Positions 36,173 through 45,343 are shown, counted from the stretch's first letter. The stretch is DNA of 64,000 nucleotides from Caloramator proteoclasticus DSM 10124 (GCF_900129265.1 NZ_FQVG01000001.1:1-64000), one strand, 5' to 3'. Made by a program: numbers and translations. The notes: generated by a model from the letters alone, not told the origin.

Positions 36173-36930
36173 ACAAGCAGGCATTAAACTTTAAAGATAT
36201 AACAATTGCCTTTGGAGGGTTAAAAGCTATTGATAGTCTTTCCTTTGATGTTAAAGAGGGAGAGATAGTTGGTATAATAGGCCCAAATGGTGCTGGAAAA
36301 ACAACTCTATTTAATATAATAAGTCGTTTTTATAAGCAGGATACAGGAAAAATTGAGGTATTTGGGGAGGATGTAAGTTCACTAAAGCCCCACGATGTAA
36401 TAAATAAGGGAATAGTTAGAACTTTTCAAAATGTAGAGCTTTTTAAGCATATGACAGTATTAGATAATCTCCTAATAGGTCAGCATAGAAACTTAAACTA
36501 TAACATATTTTCAAGCCTTATAATGACAAGAAGGGTTAAAAGGATAGAGGAGGATGCAAAGAAGAGGGCCTTTGAAATATTAAATATATTAGGTATTGGA
36601 AACTATGCCTATTACTATCCGATAAATCTTCCCTATGGAATACAAAAGAAGGTAGAACTTGCAAGGGCACTAATTTCAAATCCAAAGATTTTAATATTAG
36701 ATGAACCTGCAGCAGGAATGAATGATACAGAGACTATTGATTTATCAAACAAGCTAAAGGAATTAAAGGATAAGTTCAATTTAACAATCATAGTAATAGA
36801 GCACCATATGCCCTTTGTTATGAATATATGTGACAGAGTTGTAGTTTTAAATTTTGGTAAAAAGATTGCAGAAGGAACCCCAAATGAAATTAAGACAAAT
36901 CCTCAGGTTATAGAAGCATATTTAGGATAG
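36169..36930 (+). CDS. livG: ABC transporter ATPase LivG
   Basis: A 253-residue ATPase. Walker A is GPNGAGKTT (near 39). The C-loop region reads NLPYGIQKKVELARAL (near 163), where livG proteins carry LSYGQQRRLEIARAL; the loop is thus somewhat divergent (PYGIQ). Walker B is ILILDEPAAGMN (near 180) and the switch His lies in VIEHHM. The insert after Walker A (NIISRFYKQDTGKIEVFGEDVSSLKPHDVINKGIVRTFQNVELFKHMTV is typical in layout) identifies LivG rather than LivF. It hydrolyses ATP for the liv transporter. Confidence 0.9.
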   Translation: MNKQALNFKDITIAFGGLKAIDSLSFDVKEGEIVGIIGPNGAGKTTLFNIISRFYKQDTGKIEVFGEDVSSLKPHDVINKGIVRTFQNVELFKHMTVLDNLLIGQHRNLNYNIFSSLIMTRRVKRIEEDAKKRAFEILNILGIGNYAYYYPINLPYGIQKKVELARALISNPKILILDEPAAGMNDTETIDLSNKLKELKDKFNLTIIVIEHHMPFVMNICDRVVVLNFGKKIAEGTPNEIKTNPQVIEAYLG

Positions 36931-36941
36931 GGGGGAATAAG

Positions 36942-37649
36942 ATGCTTATTATTAAAAATCTAAAGGTCAACTATGGGTATGTTAATGCACTAAAGGGGGT
37001 TGATATAGATATAAAAGGGGGGCAAATTGTTAGTATTTTAGGTTCAAATGGAGCTGGAAAAACAAGTCTCCTAAAGGCGGTGTCAGGACTTGTTGAAGAT
37101 AAGTCTGGTACTATTTTATTTGATGGACAGGATATAACAAATATGTCAACAGAAAAAATAGTATCACTTGGAATTAGTCACTGCCCAGAGGGGAGAAGAA
37201 TATTTCCTCAGCTTACTGTTGAGGAGAACTTAAAAATAGGTGCATATGTTTTGAGAAATAAAAAAGTAAATTTACAGGAGGAATTTGAAAGAGTATATGC
37301 ATTCTTTCCAAAGTTAAAGGAGAGGAGAAGGCAGGTGGCAGGTACCTTAAGTGGAGGAGAACAGCAGATGCTTGCAATTGGTAGGGCACTTATGTCAAAA
37401 CCTAAGCTTTTGATGCTTGATGAGCCTTCCCTTGGACTTGCTCCAATCATTGTTAATGAGATTTTTAAGATAATAAAACAAATAAATAGTGAAGGTGTAA
37501 CAGTCTTATTAATTGAACAAAACGCAAATGGGGCATTAAAAATATCGGACTACAGCTATGTTCTTGAGTTAGGTCAAGTAGTATCAGAGGGAGATAGTAA
37601 GAAACTTTTAAATGATGAAGGCATTAGAAAATCTTATCTTGGTGCATAA
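36942..37649 (+). CDS. livF: ABC transporter ATPase LivF
   Basis: A 235-residue ATPase, the second nucleotide-binding subunit. Walker A is GSNGAGKTS (near 36), the signature LSGGEQQMLAIGRALM (near 135), and Walker B LLMLDEPSLGLAP (near 155). The segment GISHCPEGRRIFPQLTVEENL is diagnostic for LivF. It starts 11 nt after livG behind a GGGGGG ribosome-binding site. Confidence 0.93.
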   Translation: MLIIKNLKVNYGYVNALKGVDIDIKGGQIVSILGSNGAGKTSLLKAVSGLVEDKSGTILFDGQDITNMSTEKIVSLGISHCPEGRRIFPQLTVEENLKIGAYVLRNKKVNLQEEFERVYAFFPKLKERRRQVAGTLSGGEQQMLAIGRALMSKPKLLMLDEPSLGLAPIIVNEIFKIIKQINSEGVTVLLIEQNANGALKISDYSYVLELGQVVSEGDSKKLLNDEGIRKSYLGA

Positions 37650-37680
37650 TTAATTTAAAAATATAAAGGGGGAATTTTTT

Positions 37681-38880
37681 ATGAAAAAAATCTTATCAAT
37701 CCTATTAACGCTTGTCTTATCACTATCTTTACTTTCAGGCTGTGGTAAAGAGACAAAAACAACATTAGCACAAGGGGTAGACGAAAAGACTATAAAGGTT
37801 GGAACAATAGGGCCAACATCAGGACCTATTGCAATAGTTGGAGTTCCTATGCTACACGGAATGCAGGCTTATTTTAATATGGTTAATGACTTAGGTGGAG
37901 TAAATGGTAGAAAGATTGAACTTATTGCAAAGGATGACCAATTTAAGCCAGATTTAGCACTTCAAAAGGCTGAAGAACTTGTTGAAAAGGATAAGGTATT
38001 TGCTATTGTAGGTCAACTTGGTACACCAGGATGTCTTGGAACATTAGATTATTTCAAGGAAAAGGGAATACCTGCAGTATATCAAGGAACAGGAGTTAGT
38101 GCCTTTGCAAAGGCAAAGGGTAACTACTTCCCAGTACAACCAAACTATACATTTGAAGGTGGACTACTTGTTAAATATGCTGTAGATAATCTAAAGGCAA
38201 ATTCTATTGCAATAATATATGGTAATGATGATGCGGGAAAGGAAGAGCTTGAGGGGGTTAAGGCACAACTTAAGAAGATGGGTAAAGAGGATGTTTTAAA
38301 GGCAGAGGTTCCATTTAATACACAGGATCTTGATTTCTCAGCACACGTTCAAAAGGCAGCAGAGGTTAAGCCAGATGTTACTATTGTTGTTGGATATCAA
38401 AAGGCAGTTCCTGGTATTTTACTTGAAGCAAAGAAGCAAGGTTTTAAGACTCAATTTATGACTTCATATATCAATGCAGATTTAACAATGCTAACACTTG
38501 CAAAGGATGCAGCAGATGGTGTTATTGTTACAGCTTGGGTTCCAGATATAACAGATCCAAATAATCAAGCAGCTAAAAAGTTTATTGAAACATATAAAAA
38601 ATACTTCCCAAATGAAACACCAAATGCCTTTGCAGCTGCTGGTTGGGTTGCAGCAGAGGTATTTGTAGAGGGATTAAAGAGAGCAGGAAATGACTTATCT
38701 TGGGAAGGATATATAAAGGCTATGGAAACATTTAAGGATTGGAATGATGGTATTGCGAAGGGTATAACCTATACAAAGGACAGAAGAAATGGCGTTGAAA
38801 AGATGTATTTTATGAAGGCAGTTTGGGATGAAAAGATGCCAAGATTTGAAAAGATATCAGACTTTGTTGGACTTGAATAG
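37681..38880 (+). CDS. livK: substrate-binding lipoprotein of the liv transporter
   Basis: A 399-residue periplasmic-binding-fold lipoprotein. The signal peptide MKKILSILLTLVLSLSLLSGC ends in the lipobox LSGC, so the mature protein is lipid-anchored at Cys21 outside the membrane. The body is a type I (LIVBP-like) fold: IKVGTIGPTSGPIAIVGVPMLHGMQAYFNMVNDLGGVNGRKIELIAKDDQ is the usual beginning, in pieces. It has W- and Y-rich C-terminal segments (SWEGYIKAMETFKDW). The ligand cannot be told; its neighbours suggest a small acid, ester or amide later linked to CoA. Confidence 0.9.
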   Translation: MKKILSILLTLVLSLSLLSGCGKETKTTLAQGVDEKTIKVGTIGPTSGPIAIVGVPMLHGMQAYFNMVNDLGGVNGRKIELIAKDDQFKPDLALQKAEELVEKDKVFAIVGQLGTPGCLGTLDYFKEKGIPAVYQGTGVSAFAKAKGNYFPVQPNYTFEGGLLVKYAVDNLKANSIAIIYGNDDAGKEELEGVKAQLKKMGKEDVLKAEVPFNTQDLDFSAHVQKAAEVKPDVTIVVGYQKAVPGILLEAKKQGFKTQFMTSYINADLTMLTLAKDAADGVIVTAWVPDITDPNNQAAKKFIETYKKYFPNETPNAFAAAGWVAAEVFVEGLKRAGNDLSWEGYIKAMETFKDWNDGIAKGITYTKDRRNGVEKMYFMKAVWDEKMPRFEKISDFVGLE

Positions 38881-38891
38881 GAGTTGATATT

Positions 38892-39710
38892 ATGCCATTT
38901 GAAATAATAAACGATAAGAGGATGTACTATGAAGTATATGGAGAAGGTGAACCGCTTATTCTATTAAATGGAATAATGATGTCTACTGCAAGTTGGTCAG
39001 CATTTGTAGGAGTACTTTCAAAGTATTATAGAGTAGTTTTGGTGGATTTAATAGACCAAGGCAGGTCAGACAAGGGAGATGCCTTTTATACACAGGATAT
39101 GCATACTGATATGTTATATGAACTTACCAAAAGGCTCAATATAGATAAGTTTAACCTTCTTGGTATCTCCTATGGTGGAGAAGTTGCAATGCTTTATGCA
39201 TTAAAATATCAGAATACTTTAAAATCCCTCATCCTTTCAAATACAACTGCATATACAACTAAAATTATGAAACATATTGGTGATGCGTGGGAATATGCCG
39301 CTTCACTTTATGATACAAAGAACTTTATGAAGGCGACACTACCCTATATATATTCACAAAGATTCTATGAAGAAAATTTTAAATGGATTAACGATAGAAT
39401 TGAGCTATTTGATAGTTTATTTACCAAAGAATGGTATGATGGTTTTAGAAGGGCTGTTAAAAGTGCAGATGAATTAAATATTTTAGATAGGATTTCAGAA
39501 ATAAAAGTTCCAACTCTAATTATAAGCAGTGAATTAGATATAATAACTCCTTTATACTACCAACTTGAAATAAAAAATAGAATAGAAAACAGCAGATGGA
39601 TAGAGATTAAAGAGGCAGGACACGCATCTATGTATGAAAGACCAAATGAATTTGCCCTTGCTGTTATAGGATTTTTAAAGACAGCAGAATTTGATATTAA
39701 GATTAAATGA
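38892..39710 (+). CDS. alpha/beta hydrolase (liv operon)
   Basis: A 272-residue alpha/beta-hydrolase-fold enzyme. The oxyanion region is LILLNGIMMSTASW (near 24), the nucleophile elbow GISYGG puts Ser near residue 94, the acid is probably Asp in SSELDIITPL (near 217) and the His in EAGHASMYERP (near 243). No signal peptide. It begins 11 nt after livK, so an intracellular ester, amide or thioester carried in by the transporter is the likely substrate. A paralogue-like hydrolase is at 43701. Confidence 0.85.
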   Translation: MPFEIINDKRMYYEVYGEGEPLILLNGIMMSTASWSAFVGVLSKYYRVVLVDLIDQGRSDKGDAFYTQDMHTDMLYELTKRLNIDKFNLLGISYGGEVAMLYALKYQNTLKSLILSNTTAYTTKIMKHIGDAWEYAASLYDTKNFMKATLPYIYSQRFYEENFKWINDRIELFDSLFTKEWYDGFRRAVKSADELNILDRISEIKVPTLIISSELDIITPLYYQLEIKNRIENSRWIEIKEAGHASMYERPNEFALAVIGFLKTAEFDIKIK

Positions 39711-39713
39711 TAG

Positions 39714-39755
39714 TAAGTAAACAAAAGGTGCTTGTTACCTTTTGTTTACTTATTT
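39714..39755 (+). terminator. terminator of the liv operon
   Basis: AGTAAACAAAAGGTGCTTGTTACCTTTTGTTTACT (in two arms, AGTAAACAAAAGGT and ACCTTTTGTTTACT), followed by TATTTAATTT. Confidence 0.8.
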
Positions 39756-39848
39756 AATTTAGAATATTTTATATTTTTATTCAAATATAATTTATATTTA
39801 TTTATAATAAAATATAGTAGAGACTAAAAAGAATTTGGGGTGAGGGGA

Positions 39849-41240
39849 ATGATTAATTTTATGAAGACAAAGGAATTCAATTTTTTTTGTAAAAATTTAT
39901 TTGATAAGTTACCTGTTCCAGTTGACTTTTTAGATAAAGATGGAAGAATTGTTTATATAAATAGATGTTTTTTAGAATTTTTAGGTTTAAATGAAGAGGA
40001 TGTATTAGGAAGGGTTGTTACAGAGGTTGAACCTACCTCTAAATTTTTAGAAACATTAAAATATAGACAAGCAGAGGTGGCTAAAAGGCACGTTTTTTCA
40101 AATGGAAAAGAGGCAATTGTACATAGAATTCCAATAATAGATGAGAAGGACAATCTAATAGGTGGATTTGGAATGCTTCTATTTGATGACTATGAAAAGC
40201 TAAAGCAGGTAACAGAACAGATAGAGAAAATACATAAAGAACTTAATCTATATAAAAATGAGATAGCAAAGATGAATAGGGCAAAATATTCCCTTGCTGA
40301 TATAATAGGTGAGTCAAAGCCTATGAAGCAGGCAAAATCTAAGGTTAAAAAGCTTGCCAGAGTAAATTCAAATATTTTGATTATAGGCGAGAGTGGAGTA
40401 GGTAAAGAGCTTTTTGCCCACGCTATTCATAACGAAAGTGAAAGAAATGAATTTCCTTTTGTTTCAATAAACTGTTCTGCTATTCCAGAAAATCTACTTG
40501 AGGCAGAGTTTTTTGGATATGAGGATGGTGCCTTTACAGGAGCAAGAAAGGGAGGAAACATTGGTAAGTTTGAACTTGCAAATGGAGGCACAATATTCTT
40601 AGATGAGATAGGGGATATGCCTCTATATATGCAGGCAAAACTTTTGAGGGTTTTGCAGGAGAAGGAAGTTGTAAGAATAGGTTCAAATAAGGTTGTAAAG
40701 CTTGATGTTCGTGTTATATGTGCAACCCATAAAAATTTAGAACAGCTTGTAAATGAAGGTAAGTTTAGAGAGGACTTGTACTATAGACTAAATGTACTTT
40801 CCTTAGATATTCCTCCATTGAGACAGAGAAGGGAGGATATACCTCTTTTAGTTCAAAGTTTTGTAGAGAAGTTTTATAAGGAGACGGGACTTTATAGGGA
40901 AATACCAGAGGAAGTTATGAATATATTGTGCAACTATGATTGGCCAGGGAACATAAGGGAGCTTAAAAATATAGTTGAGAGAATATGCGTCAATGCAGAT
41001 GATACTGAAGTTACGGTTAACGACCTTCCAGCAGCAATATTAAATAAGACCTTTAGGATTGAACACAAGAAAAATCAAGGTTTAAAGGAGATTATGGAGA
41101 ACATAGAGAAGGAAATAATAATAAGTACGCTAAAGGAGTGCAACAATAATAAGAGTCTTGCAGCCAGTAAGCTAAATATTCCAAGGGCTTCCTTATATAG
41201 AAAGATTGAAGAATATAACATAGAGAGTGAAAATAAATAA
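39849..41240 (+). CDS. sigma-54-dependent activator (PAS-AAA+-Fis HTH)
   Basis: A 463-residue enhancer-binding protein. It has an N-terminal PAS domain (FDKLPVPVDFLDKDGRIVYINR), a short coiled linker (KQVTEQIEKIHKELNLYKNEIAKMN), the AAA+ domain with Walker A GESGVGKE, the canonical GAFTGA loop (YEDGAFTGARKGG) and Walker B IFLDEIGDM, and a C-terminal Fis-type HTH (NKSLAASKLNIPRASLYRKIEEY). There is no receiver domain, so control is by ligand through PAS. It lies between the liv operon and the KAS-like operon, both with sigma-54 promoters, and probably activates both and perhaps the symporter pair. Start choice among GTG 39840, ATG 39849 and ATG 39861 is uncertain. Confidence 0.88.
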   Translation: MINFMKTKEFNFFCKNLFDKLPVPVDFLDKDGRIVYINRCFLEFLGLNEEDVLGRVVTEVEPTSKFLETLKYRQAEVAKRHVFSNGKEAIVHRIPIIDEKDNLIGGFGMLLFDDYEKLKQVTEQIEKIHKELNLYKNEIAKMNRAKYSLADIIGESKPMKQAKSKVKKLARVNSNILIIGESGVGKELFAHAIHNESERNEFPFVSINCSAIPENLLEAEFFGYEDGAFTGARKGGNIGKFELANGGTIFLDEIGDMPLYMQAKLLRVLQEKEVVRIGSNKVVKLDVRVICATHKNLEQLVNEGKFREDLYYRLNVLSLDIPPLRQRREDIPLLVQSFVEKFYKETGLYREIPEEVMNILCNYDWPGNIRELKNIVERICVNADDTEVTVNDLPAAILNKTFRIEHKKNQGLKEIMENIEKEIIISTLKECNNNKSLAASKLNIPRASLYRKIEEYNIESENK

Positions 41241-41263
41241 TACATATGTAATAATTTGTTACA

Positions 41264-41302
41264 CAGGAGTACCTTTAAAATGGTGCTCCTTAATTATTTT
41301 TT
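41264..41302 (+). terminator. terminator after the second activator gene
   Basis: AGGAGTACC-TTTAAAAT-GGTGCTCCT, followed by TAATTATTTTTTTT. It abuts the sigma-54 promoter, like the terminator before livH. Confidence 0.8.
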
Positions 41303-41320
41303 TTGGCATAGTTTTTGCAA
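41303..41320 (+). promoter_or_regulatory. sigma-54 promoter of the KAS-like/CoA-transferase operon
   Basis: TTGGCATAGTTTTTGCAA, GG and GC 10 nt apart. The start codon is 31 nt downstream. Confidence 0.85.
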
Positions 41321-41350
41321 TATTCATAAAAAAAGCTAAGGGGTGATGTT

Positions 41351-42379
41351 ATGAGAAAGCACGTTGGAATTGCTGGGGTTTCTTATTATATTCCAGATAA
41401 ATTTATGACAGCAAAAGAGGTAAGCGAGGCAACGGGAGGAGTTTGGACAGAGGAGGCTGTTATAGAAAAACTTGGATTTTATAAAAAGCCAATACCAGGA
41501 GAAGATGATGGAACACAGGAGATGGGGGTTAAGGCAGCACTAAATTGCCTAAAGGAATACAATATAGATCCTATGGAAATAGATGTTGTAATTTGCATAG
41601 GAGAAGAGTGGAAGGAATATCCATTAACTACATCCGCAATATACATACAAGAGAAGATAGGTGCAAAAAGGGCCTATGGTTTTGACCTGCAACAAAGATG
41701 CTGTACCTGCATTACTGCAATGAAGGTTGCAAAGGATATGATGATGAGCGATGATTCAATAAATACAGTTTTAATTGTAGGTGGATATAGAAACGGCGAC
41801 TTTATCGATTATAAAAATAATAGGGTTAGTTTTATGTATAACTTAGGTGCAGGTGGTGGTGCATTAATTCTTAAAAAGAATTTAGGTAAAAATGAGCTTT
41901 TAGAGTCTGCAATAATTAGCGATGGCTCCTTTGCAAGAGATGTTGGTGTAAGATACGGTGGTACTGTAAATCCAATTAACAGAGAGAATGTGGATTATGC
42001 GTATAAGTCCCTTGATGTATTTGATGTAGAGGGAATGAAGCAGAGGTTAAATGAAAAATCAACACCAAACTTCCTAAAGGTTATAAGGGATTCGCTAAAA
42101 AAGAGTGGATATTCACAGGAGGATATAGGTTATCTTGCAATACTTCATTTTAAATATTCTGCACATAAGTATATTTTAAATGAGCTGGGACTCGATGAAT
42201 CAAAATCAGTTTATCTATGTGATTATGGTCATATAGGACAGATAGACCAGATTTTATCCTTAAAGCTTGGTTTAGAGCAGGGAAAGGTTAAGGATGGAGA
42301 TATTGTTGTTATGGTTGGTGCAGGCATAGGATATGCTTGGGCAGCAAATACAATCAAATGGGGAAAAATTGAAGATTAA
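41351..42379 (+). CDS. KAS III-like (FabH-fold) thiolase-superfamily enzyme with a Cys-His-His triad
   Basis: A 342-residue condensing-enzyme-fold protein. Aligning by eye with FabH, the catalytic cysteine is C117 (FDLQQRCCTC), the first histidine H266 (LAILHFKYSAH), and the position of the FabH asparagine (HGNTSAAS) holds a histidine, H294 (DYGHIGQIDQ). The set is therefore Cys-His-His instead of Cys-His-Asn. The C-terminal VMVGAGIGYAWAANTIKWG matches the FabH end. It is unlikely to be the housekeeping FabH, since it sits in a sigma-54 operon with a CoA-transferase and a hydrolase. It may join or cleave a 3-keto acyl-CoA in a catabolic pathway; the substrate is unknown. Confidence 0.75.
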   Translation: MRKHVGIAGVSYYIPDKFMTAKEVSEATGGVWTEEAVIEKLGFYKKPIPGEDDGTQEMGVKAALNCLKEYNIDPMEIDVVICIGEEWKEYPLTTSAIYIQEKIGAKRAYGFDLQQRCCTCITAMKVAKDMMMSDDSINTVLIVGGYRNGDFIDYKNNRVSFMYNLGAGGGALILKKNLGKNELLESAIISDGSFARDVGVRYGGTVNPINRENVDYAYKSLDVFDVEGMKQRLNEKSTPNFLKVIRDSLKKSGYSQEDIGYLAILHFKYSAHKYILNELGLDESKSVYLCDYGHIGQIDQILSLKLGLEQGKVKDGDIVVMVGAGIGYAWAANTIKWGKIED

Positions 42380-42394
42380 GGAGGCAGGATTTTT

Positions 42395-43690
42395 ATGAAC
42401 TTTAGAGAAGAATATAATAGAAAGCTAAAAAGCCTTGATGAAATTTTGCATTTAGTTAAATCCGACTATGAAGTTTGTGTAGCACTTGCGGGTGCAGAAC
42501 CTATGGACTTTTTAGGAAGACTTCACGAGATAAAGGATGAGGTTCAAAATGTATCGGTATTAACTTGTCTTAATATGGCTAACTACAAATTTACAAGTGA
42601 ACCTGATATGGAGGGGCATTTTATAAATAACACTTGGTTCTATAGTCCGCTTACAAGAAAGGCACATCAAAATAGAACAGCAAGCTTTTTACCAAACCAC
42701 CTACATCTTGCAGCAAGACAAAGATTAGGATATAGAAGGCCTAATATATTTGTTGGAACGGCAACACCAATGGATAAGCACGGCTATTTTAGCCTATCTC
42801 TTTCTGTAACCTATGAGAGGGAATATATTGAGGCGGCAGATATAGTGATACTTGAGGTAAATGAAAATTATCCAAGGACCTATGGTGATACCTTTGTTCA
42901 TATAAGTGAGGTAGACTACATTTATGAAAGCAATAGAAAACCTCCAGAACTTACAATCGTTGAACCAAATGAAAAGGATATGATTATTGGAAACTATATA
43001 GCAGAGCTTATTGAAGATGGTTCGACTATACAGCTTGGTATTGGTGGAATTCCTAACGCTGTATCAAAGGCTCTTATAAATAAAAAGGATTTAGGTGTTC
43101 ATACAGAGATGTTTACAGATGGAATGGTGGATCTATATAATGCAGGAGTTATAACAAATAAAAAGAAGACACTTCATAGGGATAAATTTATAGCAACCTT
43201 TGCACTTGGAACTAAAAAGCTATATGATTTTATAGACGAAAATCCAGCAGTTGAATTTAAAAGAGGATGCTATACCAATGATCCATATGTTATAGGTCAA
43301 AACTATAAGATGGTTTCTATAAATACATCCCTTCAGGTTGACTTAACTGGACAGTGCTGTTCAGAGGCAATAGGACACCTTCAATACAGTGGAACAGGTG
43401 GACAATCAGATACTGCAATAGGAGCACAAAACAGTGTAGGTGGAAAGTCTATAATTGCACTTTATTCAACTGCAAAGAATGATACAATATCTACAATTGT
43501 TCCAATGCTCTCACAGGGAGCAGCAGTTTCACTTTCAAGAAATGATGTGGATTATGTTGTAACTGAGTATGGAGTTGCACCGCTTAAGGGAAGAACAATA
43601 AGAGAGAGGGTAAGAAATTTAATTAGTATTGTACATCCAAACTTTAGAGAACAATTAAAGAAGGATGCAGAAAAATATATGATTTGGTAG
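42395..43690 (+). CDS. acyl-CoA:carboxylate CoA-transferase (acetyl-CoA hydrolase/4-hydroxybutyrate CoA-transferase family)
   Basis: A 431-residue class I CoA-transferase of the AbfT/Cat1 type. Family blocks: FVGTATPMDKHGYFSLSLS (near 115), GIGGIPNAVSKAL (near 212), HTEMFTDGMVDLYNAG (near 230; the glutamate aligns with the catalytic Glu of 4-hydroxybutyrate CoA-transferase), and SGTGGQSDTAIGA (near 330). It moves CoA between acyl-CoA and acetate or a related acid, so no ATP is needed for activation. It begins 15 nt after the KAS-like gene. Butyryl-CoA:acetate activity is possible but unproven. Confidence 0.85.
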   Translation: MNFREEYNRKLKSLDEILHLVKSDYEVCVALAGAEPMDFLGRLHEIKDEVQNVSVLTCLNMANYKFTSEPDMEGHFINNTWFYSPLTRKAHQNRTASFLPNHLHLAARQRLGYRRPNIFVGTATPMDKHGYFSLSLSVTYEREYIEAADIVILEVNENYPRTYGDTFVHISEVDYIYESNRKPPELTIVEPNEKDMIIGNYIAELIEDGSTIQLGIGGIPNAVSKALINKKDLGVHTEMFTDGMVDLYNAGVITNKKKTLHRDKFIATFALGTKKLYDFIDENPAVEFKRGCYTNDPYVIGQNYKMVSINTSLQVDLTGQCCSEAIGHLQYSGTGGQSDTAIGAQNSVGGKSIIALYSTAKNDTISTIVPMLSQGAAVSLSRNDVDYVVTEYGVAPLKGRTIRERVRNLISIVHPNFREQLKKDAEKYMIW

Positions 43691-43700
43691 GAGGGGGATT

Positions 43701-44588
43701 ATGGGAAAGGTAGAATTAAAAAAGGTAGAGCTTAAAAATGGAGAGGTAATTGGCTATCGTGAAGGGGGAGAAGGAAAAACAATTCTTCTTGTACACGGCA
43801 ATATGGTTTCCTCAAGGCACTGGGGAGAACTGTTAGAGAGACTTGCAGACGAATACCACGTTGTTGCAGTAGATTTAAGAGGTGCAGGTGAATCAAGCTA
43901 CAATAGACCAATTGAAACATTCAAAGACTTTGCAGAGGATATTAAGCTTCTATGTGATGAACTGAATTTAAGGGATTTTCTACTAATAGGATGGTCTATG
44001 GGTGGAGGAATCTCCCAAAGATTTGCAGCAGACTATCAAGGTTATGCCAATAGTCTAATACTTTATGAATCAATTCCTTGTTCAGGGTATTCATATCACA
44101 AAAAGGGACCAAATGGCGAATTTTTACCTGAATGTTATCAAAATAAAGAAGAACTATTGCAGGATAGAATACAATTAAAACCTATGATAGATGCACTTGA
44201 AAATAACAATAGAGCCTTTATTAAGTATCTTTGGGATCAACTTGTTTTTAATGTTGTAAAGCCAAGTGATGAAGAGTATGAAAAGCTTTTAGATGACATA
44301 TTTATGACAAGAAATCTAAGGGATGCAGCTTGGGCAGCCCACAGCTTCAACATCTCCCATATGTACAATGGTGTAACACAGGGGAGTGGAGAGGTCGATA
44401 ATATAACTATACCTGTTAGAATCTTTGCTGGAGATAGGGATTTGATTGTTCCTTCAAACTTAGCATACTTTACTGCAAAGGAAATTGGTGATAATGCAGA
44501 GGTTGTAATTTTAAATGGCTGTGGCCATACTCCACATTATGATAATATAGAGCTTGTATTACAAAAGATAAAGGAATTTTATAGATAA
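43701..44588 (+). CDS. alpha/beta hydrolase (CoA-transferase operon)
   Basis: A 295-residue alpha/beta-hydrolase. TILLVHGNMVSSRHW (near 27) forms the oxyanion region, GWSMGGG holds the nucleophile Ser (near 99), GDRDLIVP the acid (near 245) and GCGHTPHYDN the histidine (near 273). It is cytoplasmic, with no signal peptide. It is the third gene of the sigma-54 operon, 10 nt after the CoA-transferase, and together with the hydrolase at 38892 suggests two hydrolytic steps or two related substrates in one pathway. Confidence 0.85.
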   Translation: MGKVELKKVELKNGEVIGYREGGEGKTILLVHGNMVSSRHWGELLERLADEYHVVAVDLRGAGESSYNRPIETFKDFAEDIKLLCDELNLRDFLLIGWSMGGGISQRFAADYQGYANSLILYESIPCSGYSYHKKGPNGEFLPECYQNKEELLQDRIQLKPMIDALENNNRAFIKYLWDQLVFNVVKPSDEEYEKLLDDIFMTRNLRDAAWAAHSFNISHMYNGVTQGSGEVDNITIPVRIFAGDRDLIVPSNLAYFTAKEIGDNAEVVILNGCGHTPHYDNIELVLQKIKEFYR

Positions 44589-44595
44589 GTAATTT

Positions 44596-44652
44596 AAGGT
44601 GCCAAATACTTACCATAGTTTCCCCTTATACTGTTTTGGCACCTTTTTTCTT
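44596..44652 (+). terminator. terminator of the CoA-transferase operon
   Basis: AAGGTGCCAAA (44596-44606) pairs with TTTGGCACCTT (44635-44645) around a 28-nt loop, followed by TTTTC. Confidence 0.75.
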
Positions 44653-44740
44653 TAAGTGTATAAATATGATAAGGTGTCTAAAATATATACATTTTTTAAA
44701 AAAGATAGCCGCTTAAAGTACATTATTTAAAGACTATTTT

Positions 44741-44757
44741 ATGGCATATAATTTGCT
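44741..44757 (+). promoter_or_regulatory. sigma-54 promoter of the symporter operon
   Basis: ATGGCATATAATTTGCT: GG and GC 10 nt apart. The leader that follows has two tandem 15-nt units (GGCAGCTGACCCTAT and GGCAGTTGACCTTAT, 44772-44801). An inverted AAAGATAGC/GCTATCTTT pair spans the promoter (44701-44709 and about 44836-44844). Confidence 0.75.
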
Positions 44758-44874
44758 TTTACTTTTTAAAAGGCAGCTGACCCTATGGCAGTTGACCTTA
44801 TATAAAAAAAAGGGGGGATTTTAAAATTTTTTAAAAGCTATCTTTAAATTTTAAATAAGTGGGGAGGTTTGGTT

Positions 44875-45330
44875 ATGAATAAGAAGGATTTAACTGTATT
44901 AGTTATTTTGATTTCAGCAGTATTAATGTTAATAGCTCAATTTACTAAAAATAATATGTTGTTTGCACTTTCTTTTCCTTTTGTATGTATAGCTTGGATG
45001 TGGCTTGGTGCGATGAAGAAGGATGGCGTTAGAGGTAGGGCGAAGGTTTCACTTATTTCAATACTTATAATATGGTTAATTGCCTTTTCTTCTATGGTTT
45101 CAATGAATAGTACTGAAGTGACTGGATATTTCTTAGGCCTTCCAAAGGCAACAGCTATAATGGTATATGGTGTATGGGTTGCATCATTTTTAGTTGTAAC
45201 TTTAGTTTATGCATTAAGGTTTGATAAGGATTACATAACAAATGAAGATATTAAGGAATTTAATCAAAGAACAGGTGCTAATATAAACATAGAAGTGACT
45301 GAAAACAAACAGGGCAAATTGAATATGTAA
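44875..45330 (+). CDS. small membrane subunit paired with a sodium/solute symporter
   Basis: A 151-residue membrane protein with four likely helices: LTVLVILISAVLMLIAQF, MLFALSFPFVCIAWMWLGA, VSLISILIIWLIAFSSMV and TAIMVYGVWVASFLVVTLVYAL, then a hydrophilic C-terminal tail. The family is not recognised by name, but small multi-helix proteins encoded just before SSS-family symporters are common. The ATG at 44875 has GGGGAGG at 8 nt; the TTG at 44869 was rejected. It lies 13 nt before the symporter gene under the same sigma-54 promoter. Confidence 0.6.
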   Translation: MNKKDLTVLVILISAVLMLIAQFTKNNMLFALSFPFVCIAWMWLGAMKKDGVRGRAKVSLISILIIWLIAFSSMVSMNSTEVTGYFLGLPKATAIMVYGVWVASFLVVTLVYALRFDKDYITNEDIKEFNQRTGANINIEVTENKQGKLNM

Positions 45331-45343
45331 TGGGGGGATAAAA

